A DNA stretch of 64,000 nucleotides from contig JARFJB010000002.1 in assembly GCA_036346205.1 (NCBI GenBank), positions 5,155,501-5,219,500 on the forward strand, in the 5' to 3' direction. The stretch is from Vesta saturnalis. Its lineage: Eukaryota > Arthropoda > Insecta > Coleoptera > Lampyridae. This document shows, piece by piece, positions 1 through 10,549 of the stretch. Made by a program: the position numbers and the translations under genes. The notes under the pieces are model-generated. The model was not told the origin of the DNA and ran no database searches. It worked only from the letters and a program-made list of their open reading frames with translations. The first letter of the stretch is position 1. Each line of letters starts with the position of its first letter.

Positions 1-1621
1 TATGATAATTACATGCCCAGACTTATATATTGTATACTCCTTGTATGCATTTGATGCATTTTATACATATACCATATTTTTGCTTACACGATCAGCTGTA
101 ATCATGTAATCTCATTAAAATTACTTCTAACATACTTCAGAGGTATCTAAAAACACATATAAATATTTTCTGTAATAAAACTTACCGTCAATTTACTTGG
201 ATTTCTCGAAGAATGTCGAAAATCGCCCATCCGAATTCACAACATAAACACGATTGTCGTCTGTTGCGCTAATCATGAAACCAGCACTCAACAGATGGTA
301 GCACTTGTACGAAACACTGTTCAGAACGTGTCGAATTAGCATCATTCGTCATCCACATTCCAAACTACCGTGTAATTCTCTATAAACTAATCACAACGGT
401 ATGATGCAAATTCGCGACAGTCGGTATTAAGGGGTTGGAACATTAGAATTTATTTTCAAGTCTGATATTTAATTACCCGCAAACCTCAAATCTGATCAAA
501 ATGAAGTGGCCGTCTGGTGGTAGGTACATTGTGTCATTTGACTGAGATAGGCTGGATGAGGTAAGTGTTGCACAATGAATAAACCACTAATAAAACTAAC
601 TTTATTCATAAATAAGTAATTGCACAAGTACATTAATAAATCAAATAACACAAAAAACAATGAAAGGGTTAAATATATAACAAAACACCATTAAATCAGA
701 TTAAAGTGCGTACAAAATTATAACATTAAGAGAAAAATAAATAAAAAGCCGTTTAGTTACACATAAACACCATAAAAAACACTTATAGTCACACTCACAA
801 TTGTGTCATAAATAATCAAAATAAAAATCGCAATACTGAACATTTGGCCATTTAAAACCAATCATACCGGTCTTTAAGTAAATAAGCACATAAAACAATA
901 AGGCAAATGACGGTACATATAAAATACAACAGTAAAATTGCATGGGTGATAATAAGGTAAATGTAAGGACAAAAGAAAATAGACAAGGTGTTTACACGTA
1001 CACAATTGTTTAGTGACTACTAAAGCACAAAATACATACGAAAAATTGCAATAAATTACGTCTAAAGAGAAATTAGTTCGCAGGCAAACGATTCTACTTA
1101 ACAAACTAACACAATAAACTCATTAAACAAAGCCTTACATAGGTAAGTTATAAATAGATCATAGCATCGTGACCGATGTATAAGTTGGAGTGCGTTAGAA
1201 AAATACAGCATCTCTATCTCAGGTTACACATTCATCTATACAACAAAAAAAAAACAAAAATAGAATTCTTTAATGGTGATCTGGACCCGGGGGTATGTAC
1301 ACATTCGGCAATTGCACATTACAATTAATAACCAGAGCGGTATCCTGTACTCGTTTGCCCACGCCTCACCTCTACATAAATATAAATATAAACAACAATG
1401 CTAATTCACACAAATACAAGAGTGAGGGAGATCTGTACTGTCTTTTATTTTAGCAGATTTCAGCTTAATGAGCCCGCGTGCGAATGAGATACCTTTGCAA
1501 GGCAAGGCTCGATTTTTAATGCGTTATATACGCTTGTAAAATTATTTGCTGCCAGCCTTAATTTATATAAAACTACCTACTTACACTTGAATATATTCCC
1601 TTTAGTTAAACACTTTACCAA
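1..1621. other. No gene recognised (AT-rich intergenic DNA)
   Basis: I see no coding domain, RNA gene or clear repeat boundary here. Open frames are short and lack family resemblance. The stretch ends where a minus-strand SINE begins its 3' tail. Confidence 0.6.
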
Positions 1622-1999
1622 AAAAGGAAAAGGCCACGTTTTTCATTCTCTCCCCAAGGAGGAAGGCGGGCTGCTCCAGCTTTCCGAGCTCCTTCAGCCA
1701 CAATCATGGATTCCCAGCATACATACATACATTACGTATATATGCATGGTGGGATTAAGGATGGGTGTGATCAGGATAGGATCGGAAGGAACAGAGTTAG
1801 GGTTCTGGGGGGAAAATACTACCCCAGCATTTGCCTAAGTAGCCGCACATGGTGTGCATATACGCAGTGACCATGCCGCTACATGTATATGAGGAAACCC
1901 CTTGAAAAAACCTCATACAAGGTAGACGGTAACGGGAATCGAACCCATTACCTCCCGAATGCTAGGCAGGTCGTGTCACCACTACGTTACCAGCTCGGT
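1622..1999 (-). repeat. tRNA-Ala-derived SINE, family A, copy 1
   Basis: Read on the minus strand, the element starts with a tRNA-like head near 1999. It has an A-box-like stretch (GGTAACGTAGTGGTGACACG), a CCTAGCAT anticodon-arm segment consistent with an AGC (Ala) anticodon, and a B box (GGTTCGATTCCC). A tRNA-unrelated body of about 300 bp follows, containing a run of CATA/TATG motifs and ending in a pyrimidine-rich tail near 1622. The whole stretch aligns by eye with 13,705-14,085 on the other strand, so it is a dispersed family and not a lone tRNA pseudogene. SINEs of this kind are transcribed by RNA polymerase III and mobilised by LINE enzymes. Neither property can be tested from sequence alone. 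Confidence 0.8.
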
Positions 2000-3560
2000 A
2001 CACTTTACCACCAACACGACGAGTTAAGATATGCGGTTTAAAACTCGGTGCCGCGACGATTAATTACAGATTAATTTTTGTAAAAATTTACATTAAAACG
2101 TACACAAAAAGAAGAGAACGAATTAGCGTTTTAGTTTTGCTAAAAGGTACACGACAAAATATTTAAAGACCGAACGGTTTGCAACGGGCGTTTCTAATTA
2201 AAACAAATCACAGCGTCCGACTCAATCAAAATTTCAACTGCAACTGCCCTCCCCTCTGGTTTCCAACTAACCATGTCTACTCCCGAAAATCAATCCCCGT
2301 CTTTCAAAAGTAAAAAAAAACAAGAAACATTAATTTACATTGGAACAGTTTCATATTAATTATTGCACGACATCTAAATTTTAAAAATATTCTTTCGTCC
2401 GTAACAAGCGCCACGTTATGGTCTCAAGTTTCCACGTACCCACAAAGATATCTTTTGATCGCGGTCTGTACCGACACAATTTATTATTAGATTTGTGAAG
2501 TTTTTACCACAAGAATGTGCATACAGCGATTTTCAAAGATTCGTTACACTACCTCGTTAAAGCCAGTTTGAGCGAACATCTGTTTCTATCCTAACATGTG
2601 TTTTTTCAACCCTTGCTCAAATACCAATTACGTAAAATACAGAAAATAAAATATCCAGAAAACATTATCAAATTACGACTTAATATATAATAAAATATAT
2701 CGAACTCCGTGAACCCTTCTATCGCGGTAATAATTGCGATTTTCACATGTTTATTATATTAATAAAAGTTTCGCGGTCCGCTGCTTTGTTTTAATTACAT
2801 TAATGTACCTATTTTAAGGCTGAGTATAGCCAAGAAAACAAATGATAACTCATCAAAGGTAAAAACAGTGTCTTCAAGGACATCAAAAATACTTGGTATG
2901 ATAAGGGAGGACACAAATGATAACAAGGAGAATGCAGAATTACAAAAAGGTATCATTTTCAATCACCTGGTTCCCGCTGTATATTAATTTGGTTATTACG
3001 GTTCTTTTCTGCGAAAACTTTCTGGATGAAGACGATTGCGGCGAGTGTTCAACGGGAATAATAGATGCACCATCAATCATTTCCAGTGCCTCAAATGATG
3101 GTGTTGTTCGCTCCACAGGTACACTTACACCTTATGTTTTTTTTGCTGATGCGAAAAATGTTTTGCACTGTAAGGTGAAGAAAATGAGCATGTGGTTTAT
3201 GGAGGTTTTCTTTACTGAAAATGTCCCGGTCTATGCCAATTGCAGAGAATGTTCAACGGGTATCGACAGGCCCGCCACCAGCTGTTTGAACGCATGTGTG
3301 CAATACAGATGATGCCGCCCCCTGTTTAACTAAGACTGACTACGATGAGCTTTCGAGAAAGAATCTTTAGTATTGTTTCATAAGGGTGTGAAAAAAGAAA
3401 AGAAATACTTTACAAAGAAAAACTATTTATCTCTATTACTTAGTTATTTTTTTTAATTAAGTTAAAACCATATAAATATTTATCTACAGAAATTGGACTC
3501 TTCGTGCCTTATGTTTGAGAAATCTGCTATTAATTGTCTTGCATCTTAACCTGTCTAGAA
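2000..3560. other. No recognised gene; one unassigned 131-codon open frame
   Basis: The only open frame of note is + strand 2917-3312. Its product is Cys-containing, with a duplicated ECSTGI motif about 63 residues apart. I recognise no family, it is not clearly flanked by splice sites, and it could be chance. The rest is AT-rich with no visible coding signal. Confidence 0.5.
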
Positions 3561-3589
3561 TTTCATATTCAATTGAAACTATAGCTAAA

Positions 3590-4260
3590 TTACTTAGTCT
3601 TTGCAGGTGCATTGTTTTTTATAATTTTCAACTTTGAGAAGAACCATTCACCAAATGCAACTGAAACCGGCAATGTGAGTAATATTCTTAGTGCTATTGC
3701 TGTGTTCGGAAATGTTGAGATTAAGTGATTAGTAAAAAGATATTGTAAGATGGTTTGTGGATCATTAAACATGTTTTGTAGAAAATGTAACTTTAAAGCA
3801 TTGATTTCATTAAACAAATCAATACTGTCGACACCTGTTTCATTACCTGAATCGTTTTTACAATGATTCATCAATTCATTATTGGAGTCACAATGTTATT
3901 ACTTAAAAAACCTAATACGTCAGTAAATATTTTTAACTCCTCGAATGTATCCTTTAAAGAAGTTAATGTCTGGTCTAGGATTTCGAAAAAAAACTACTTT
4001 GTAGCTGTCATAGGTTCAAACCCTACTTGAGGTAAACTTTTATTTGTGTATTTAATAAAATTAATAATAATTTTCCATTATCATAACTTTGACCATGTAA
4101 GTTTTGAATGTTGAGATTTAATTGTGAAAATAAATCCAAAATAAAATTTAATAGACCTTCACCCGTGAGCTGGTGACTAGACAGAAACCAACAAAATTTT
4201 CGCATATCGTAACATTTTTAGTTTCATTGTTTAAAAGAGCATACCCGAGTACAACTGTTA
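3590..4260 (-). pseudogene. hAT-like transposase remnant (zf-MYM1/DUF4371 type)
   Basis: Minus-strand fragments match the second half of zinc-finger-MYM-1-like hAT transposases. At about 4205-4070 is the core segment with TGEGLLNFILDLF and HGQSYDNG, which resembles the RNase-H-like core of the family. At about 3990-3880, in another frame, is a coil-like segment (DQTLTSLKDTFEELKIF). At 3874-3590 is the C-terminal hAT dimerisation region (TAIALRILLTLPVSVAFGE, then FFSKLKIIKN). The usual S-G-E-R-S motif reads A-F-G-E-W here. A SINE fragment interrupts the coding sequence right after HGQSYDNG. No TIRs or 8-bp duplication were found. It is a dead fragment. Confidence 0.75.
3995..4067 (+). repeat. 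tRNA-derived SINE, family B, 3' fragment
   Basis: This carries the 3' half of a tRNA-like head (B box GGTTCAAACCC) followed by GAGGTAAACTTTTATTTGTG and an AT-rich tail. The same head-to-tail sequence recurs at 10.13-10.29, 63.10-63.23 and in part at 63.47 kb. It sits inside the hAT transposase remnant in antisense to it, which explains the break in that coding sequence. The tRNA 5' half is missing. Confidence 0.7.
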
Positions 4261-4299
4261 TCTGTGATCTTAAATAGTTTTTACTTTCTCTAACACTAA

Positions 4300-6630
4300 G
4301 AGAAAGTATTGCAATCGAAAAAAAAAATTTTAATTTTTTTTTCGCGGATTTCGTGTCCCGAGTCGAAAAACATCGATTTGTGGAAAAAAAAAATCGTGTA
4401 TGTCTGTCTGTGTGGCTCCAAGACTATTTGACTGATTTTAATGAGATTTGGCATGGGCCCATATGAAAGTAAAATTTTAAATTCAAAATGGTTGGCCAAT
4501 ATGGTGATCTAGAACTTCTCGGCGCTTGCTTTGTCATTAAGAAACTATAAAAGCTACTCGCAATTTGAAAATTGTAACTTGTAAAGAAAAGTACATGCTT
4601 TTGAACGGTTTGTAAATATTTTTGAAAAACATAGTGTCGCTCTTAATTACGGGGTTAAACTTACCGTTTTTTTCAGAATTGGTTTTCTCAAAAACGGCTT
4701 TGGTAATTTTTCTTAATTTACATATTTTATAGTCACATATAACCAAAATATAATGAGCTTTATGAGATTTTTCTAACTTATCCAGAACCGGATATTGAAA
4801 ATTTCAATCCCCTATAACTATGTTTCTAATAAAGTGAAATCTGGAAATGAAGGGATTATATAGTAGACATAGATAGCTACTAAACTGCGAAAATAAAAAA
4901 AAATTATTTAAAAAATTTTTTTTAATATTTTGTATCAAAGTTTTATAAAGTATTTTAAAGTTAATTTTTCATGCTATCCAAATATGTAAATATATACAGT
5001 GATTTGCAAATTACAGGGTGAATAAGAAAAAAATAATTTTAGTAGGTAAGTATGTCTTATTATATTGCAAGTAGTGACCGGCATATCAACGTATAGCCCA
5101 AATTACTGGGCCTAGAAATTTTGCGCAGAAGTGCCTTATGTATCAATATATTTACCTTTATACGACAACTGACTTGTCAATTGTTTTGTAGTTGGTCGTC
5201 TGAGAGTTGCAGTTGCACCAGTAGATGAGGTTCAGCACACCAACCCGCGCGTAACTATGAAGCGAGCCTCTTCCGAACGTTTAAAAGACGGTGGTATCGT
5301 CGATGTTTGAACTATCGTTCAACTAAGCGACAGTTCACAATATTCTTTTATTGCTTAAAGTTTCGAATGCTGAGGTCATTCGCTTAGTTCACAGTTAACA
5401 CGTGTTTAATTAATGATGTGTTGTATGATTTCGTTAATCAATCTTGACCGATGTCAAGCCGACTGTTTAGTTGAACAACATTTTGAACTGTGGAAAAAGA
5501 CAACTAAGCGACTACTGCGATACAACACAATTTCAACCAACAACTAACGCTCACATTGAACTTCTGGCGAACTTGTGCCATGCAACCCTCCCTAAGTGAC
5601 ATTTTTAAAGTTAGATCGTAGTTGACTTGCACTGGAGATGAACGACTTGCAAAACAACTATGTGTCAACTCTCATGCTACTCGTAAATTACTGTGTGCCT
5701 GCAATGCTCGTGACAAATAACGAAAATACAATGAGCCTTATGTGATTTCTCCAACTTATCCAAGACTGGAGTGAGGAATTGCTGCGGGTAATAGTTAGTT
5801 TCGTTATACGAGAAGGTGTTGTCCCTAAGTCCATCAGCCAGATTTTTATTAAAAGTTTTGTTTTATTTTAAATTTGGTAAATATTTAATTGGATAAATGC
5901 TACAAATAGACGATTACCTACTAGGAGCAGTAATTATTGTGATTAGCCGATAAAAATTAATGTAAGTATTTACCATAATTACGATTTTGTGCACTTACAA
6001 TTTACGCTGACAGATGATGCATTGAATTATAATTACACTAACAAAGCTAAAATGTCATTAATTATACCTAGAACAACATCAAAACCAACGTGTAGCTCCA
6101 CCTGCTGACAGACGTTTCGCATTACATCTTAGTTTTGATAAATGGCGATATATGGCATTGTTAACGCTATATTGTAAAAGAAAATAGTAATTGCGCGCTG
6201 GTCGGATTTTTCTCTCCATGCAATGACATTTCATAAGCTATAGGCGGCGTGGGTATTATGAAAATGACTTTTAATATTGCGTGATCGTTAGCTCGATTCG
6301 CCACCCCCGTGTGCAGTGCACGCCCGCCTATGGCAGGCCAGGGTATCGATGCACCCATGATCATACATAATTTCATTACTTTGGACAATTATATTGTCTA
6401 GTCTACAGATAACCATTCTGTTTTTATTTTTGTTTATCTTGAACAAAAGATGAACAAAATGAACAACTTGGTTATTAAGTCTTTTTTTCAGAATATGTCC
6501 TGATCCATGGCAAATATGGAGATTGCTCAATGGACATCGATGCCCTAGTGAACATGCAAAATTTTATTTCCTGTGCTTCGAACCAAGACAATACGTTTTA
6601 TCATGACAATAACTCTATGAAAAGAAAACA
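4300..6630. other. Dispersed-repeat-like DNA, no gene
   Basis: 4320-4500 has the composition of a common insect dispersed repeat (poly-A/T blocks, then TGTCTGTCTGTGTGGC and an ATTTGGCATG segment). About 48 bp at 4741-4790 (ATAATGAGCTTTATGAGATT) recurs in diverged form at about 5717-5764 (ACAATGAGCCTTATGTGATT). This suggests either a repeat split by later DNA or two copies. Overlapping frames at 6167-6530 show no recognisable domain. Confidence 0.45.
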
Positions 6631-6647
6631 GAAAAGAAGAATCGGAC

Positions 6648-8026
6648 TTGGACTATATTCTGCCAAATGAACAAAATTTCGAGAGTGATGAGTCTGAAAT
6701 TGAAAATCATGATGACGATGATGCGGAAATCGAAGGAAATGGCGGAATAAATGAGAATGATGACATTGAAAATGAAATAGAAGAATCTGATCTAGCAGGA
6801 GACACAATTAGAAAATGCAAAAAACTCAGGTGTGAAAAGATTTTAAGAAATGGGAAATAAAAATCGTTAATGAGAAAATTAGGGCAAAAATGTTATGGGA
6901 AGAACAAGTTGAGAACACGTGGAAATATGATATAAAAAAATGTAAAAAAGAATTTAACAAAAATTGCATTCTTAAATGTAGAACCATACAAGAAGGCAAT
7001 AGAAAAGCAATATTTGACTAATTTTGGAAGCTGACATGGGTGTAAAAGAAAATTTTTGTGAACACGACAGCCAGAAAGAGAGGCACTGAAGTGACATCGA
7101 GGAGGCTAGTTTTATTTAACAAATTTTTGAATTCAAATACGTGTTTGTAAGAAAATGTTTTTACAAACTTTAGGTGAAGTTGCGGAAAAAAAAATGGATT
7201 CGTACTTTTGATGTAAGGAGAACCGTGGAGGAAGGCGTACATTGCAAAGAAATTGAAATGGAAAATTTAAAGTTGTTTGCCAAACGTCAGTCGCATTATT
7301 GCCGTTCCAGTTCGATAATATTATATTTAGAGCCTAAAGCACAACTATTCAAAGAGTTTTTCAAGAGGAATATTGTAAGCTCGCTTTGCCTTGCCGCATT
7401 CTCAAGAATGTTTGATGAAATGAATTTGTCATTCCATCTGCCTAAGAAAGATAAATGCGATATTTGTATGGCCTTTGAAACCCATAATTTGTCTGAACTG
7501 GAATACGATAACCACATTGTTTTAAAAGAAGCAAGATCTGAAAAGGCTAAAGACAGAGATTGTGTCCCAAATCAACAGTGTTGCCCCTATGTAGTAAGTA
7601 AGTGGCAGTTCATAACTTTTGCATCTCTGATGTGAAAAGACTTGAGGGATATTGTTTTCTTTGGAATGAATCTGAGTTTTCATTATTGATTCTTCATTTT
7701 CTGTCAAACTTTATTTCTGCTCACAGATCTGAAAATAATGTTGAATATATCCTTTATAGCGATCGATGCAATTATCAAAATCACCATGCAATATGTCCAA
7801 TGCATTGTTTAATCTAGCGATTCTGAAAAATTTAACAATCGTTCAAAAATATCTGTGTAAAGGACACACACAAATGGAAGCGGATAGCATGCATTCCACC
7901 ATTGAACGAAAAGTACGTAATAAAAACATAAATGGCTATCTTAATATTTGCAAAACGGCATGTCAAAAGTCACCTTATTCCGTCGAATATTTCGATTATA
8001 GATTTTTCAAAAATATTGACCAGTGA
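6648..8026 (+). pseudogene. DUF7869-like putative DDE transposase, broken
   Basis: Several frames on the + strand follow a family common in insect genomes and usually annotated as uncharacterised DUF7869-type proteins. In order: an acidic N-terminus (6648-6860, about half Asp/Glu/Asn); a basic stretch in shifted frames to about 7170; a zinc-ribbon-like segment at about 7435-7480 (LPKKDKCDICMAFE); then the C-terminal core in two further frames. The core shows an ILYSDRCNYQN motif where the family has a conserved Asp-Asn pair (about 7750), and GHTQMEADSMHS at about 7860, a family hallmark. At least four frame changes and stops make it inactive. I suspect a cut-and-paste transposase but cannot assign the superfamily safely. 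TIRs were not found. Confidence 0.6.
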
Positions 8027-8840
8027 GTAAAGTTTTTCACCTCGATCAGACCAGGCAGAAAGGCGAGAGATCCTGTGGTGACCGATTTAAAGCTCTGAAA
8101 TATACAAAAGACGAAGTATTTATAAGCTAAGGCACTCAAGTTTGGAATAGACTGAGCTACCTTTTTGAGTCAATGATTTCTTTATGTGACGAAAGACTAA
8201 AAATTAAAAAAATGAATATTTGCAGCAAGTTTGGAACCAGATTTCCATAGTTTTTATGACAATCTTCCTCATTTTTAAAAAATCTATATAACTTTCATGT
8301 TATTGGTTCAGATATGAAAAGAACCTAAGTCCAAGAAGATACTGTATAGTTTGATCTAAAATGGCAGAACTCTTTTTATTTATAGTTAGGGGTTAATTTT
8401 TTTTACTAAAACATGTATGTAAATAAATTTTGCAAAACATAACTTATTTTGTTTTTATTTCGAAACCAAAATACTGCTATGCTCTCCTGAAAGCCTTGTC
8501 ACATGGAGATAAGCACATTGCTAATAACACTGATGATATACGTATCTGTAGTCAGAGCAAAAATAAATTGAGGCACAAAATATAAATTTTACTGTTTAGT
8601 TTTTGGACACAGTTTGAACCTAATTTAAAAAGTACTTAAAAAAGTGAATAATAATTATTATCGAATATTAAATATTCCTCAAAATGTTACTGTTTGATAT
8701 TTAAAAGGAACATTTTTTACTCTAATTTTGTTTAATCCAATTCTTGTTACTAACAAAAGCATATTCATGTCGTCTGACAGTGACAATTTCCATAACTAAT
8801 TTCAAGTTAGTCAGTTTAAAATTTCGATATCTGGTTATAA
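8027..8840. other. No gene recognised
   Basis: AT-rich sequence between the DUF7869-like remnant and the Crypton remnant. Part may be 3' flank of the first element. No open frame of interest. Confidence 0.5.
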
Positions 8841-8851
8841 AGCTGTTGAAA

Positions 8852-9960
8852 ATGTCGAGTTCAGATAGTGAATTAGAAAGTACTTGTACTCCTCCAGGTA
8901 TGATTGAAACAGCAAATGAAACAGTATTATTACCCGATAAATCTAAAAAGTGTATAAAATTTGTTAAGAGACTTTGTTAAGAGACACAAAGTTTGTTATA
9001 CACATAAGTGAAAACGTCCTCCTAGCGTATTCAAAATAAAAATCAAATACTAAAACCATCGACCTTATTCCTTGAAGGCTACACTTTTAATCAATAAAAA
9101 TGTGGAAATTCGACATTTTACCAAATTAATTCCATTTCTGAAGAACTCTGTACGATACTGTCAAAAATTTTTACTTGACAGAAATTTGACGAATTTTTAA
9201 TTGAAGCTCCAGATGAAGGTAACAAATGATGTTAATTTTTAACTTTAACTTTACTTGTGTTTTATTATAGATAGTCGCAGTATTTGGCATTGCAGGAGCA
9301 TGCCACATGAACAAGCTACAGAAACTGACATTAAATGATATTAATGACATGGATTCTATCATAACTGTGAACATTCCCGCTATCAAGGTAAACAAACCTC
9401 AATCATTTGTAATAAGTGGTAAAATTAGAGGTTTTAATTTTGTTGATATGTATCGCAAATATGCATCCCTTTGTCCCAGTCTACCAGTCACACGAGATTT
9501 TTTATAATATATTATAATGGAAAATGTTCAATTCAACCTGGTGGTGTAAATACTTTCAGTAAAATTCTAAGTGATATTGCGAAATACTTAAATATTGCGA
9601 ACCCAATGCAATACACAGGACACTTTTTGCAGATCTTCTGAAACATTACTTATGGAATCGGGGGCAGACATGTTAACATTAAAACGCCATTGAGGATGGG
9701 AACTGTAGCTGAGGGCTATATTGAATAGTCAATTTCTAAAAAAACTGAAATAGCCGCTCATATTCTGGAAGGTGAACCAAGTACCAGTACCAGAAACTTA
9801 CAACAATCCGAAAAGGAGTTTTAAGTGAAGAACCTGATACGTCCACCTGCAAAACCGAAAACAAAATTAAAAAAATGACTGAAAATGAAGTTTGTCCATC
9901 AATTACTATAGTAAATTGCTCCACCTGCAATATTAAAATTGAACTTCAATCAAATATGTA
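8852..9960 (+). pseudogene. Crypton-type tyrosine recombinase, dead copy 1
   Basis: The start MSSSDSELEST at 8852 is followed by a damaged core-binding region. The recombinase domain resumes at about 9270, after what looks like a 52-bp intron (GT at about 9218, TATAG at about 9269). It reads VAVFGIAGACHMNKLQKLTL, NFVDMYRKYASLCPSL, YTGHFLQIF and GTVAEGYIE. This is the layout of insect Crypton-like tyrosine recombinases (Arg, then H-x-x-R, then Tyr). In box A the expected Arg of GACRR reads His. The H-x-x-R motif reads H-F-L-Q. The nucleophile Tyr is kept in GYIE. Together with several stops and frameshifts this is a pseudogene. Crypton ends carry no TIRs, so element borders cannot be set. Confidence 0.75.
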
Positions 9961-10129
9961 AATAACTACTTAACTTAAACTGTTCATGTTGCTGTTAGAA
10001 CTATTCTAATAATTAGTAATTTTTCTTGTATTGTAAAATACTCTTCAATAAAATTTGACATAAAAACAAATTTAATTCATTACAAGTTTTGTTATGAACG
10101 AGTAAGTTCAAAGGTAAATATGTAATTAA
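9961..10129. other. Crypton 3' flank shared with 63.39-63.45 kb
   Basis: The stretch AAGTTTTGTTATGAAC...GTAATTAAAAATT at about 10,085-10,140 recurs at about 63,390-63,440. It probably belongs to a dispersed repeat next to SINE family B rather than to the Crypton. Confidence 0.4.
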
Positions 10130-10154
10130 AAATTATTATTAATTTTATTATATA

Positions 10155-10274
10155 CATAAATAAAAAGTTTACCTCAAGTAAGATTTGAACCTACGACCTG
10201 TACTTTGCTAGAGTACTCTAGCAAAGTACAGGTCGTAGGTTCAATCTTACTCGAGGTAAACTTTTTATTTATGT
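10155..10274. repeat. Near-perfect 120-bp palindrome of two SINE-B halves
   Basis: Two arms of about 60 bp meet at a central GTAC (10,213-10,216). Each arm is the 3' half of a tRNA-like head (CTAGCAAAGTACAGGTCGTA, then GGTTCAA) followed by the GAGGTAAACTTTTTATTTATG tail. Arms differ by about one indel and one substitution, and weaker similarity continues outward. The centre lies at the anticodon stem of the tRNA-like unit. Confidence 0.85.
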
Positions 10275-10549
10275 ATTTAATAAAATTTAATTCGTTCGTA
10301 GAAAAAATGTTGTGTGCAACATGTGCAAAAAGCATATTTGTGCAACAAATACATACTTTTGCACTAGTTACACAAATAACTATTCTTTATACAGTTTTAA
10401 GCTGCATGTTGCCCGGTTAACATAAAAACATATATTTACAAAAAAAAAAAAACTTGAAAAGTAAACCTTTTTGTAAGAGGAAGTACAAAAATTGTTTGCT
10501 GTTAACTGCTTATGCATAAAGTTTAATTTAACAAACATTTTTTTAGGTA

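Noticed and set aside
874..1104. 76-codon minus-strand frame rich in Cys, Leu and Phe
   Set aside because: It is typical of translated AT-rich DNA. No signal peptide plus mature domain or splice context is evident.
6167..6530. Overlapping minus-strand frames of 73 and 80 codons
   Set aside because: They overlap in different frames, show no domain and have no conserved neighbour. Probably chance.
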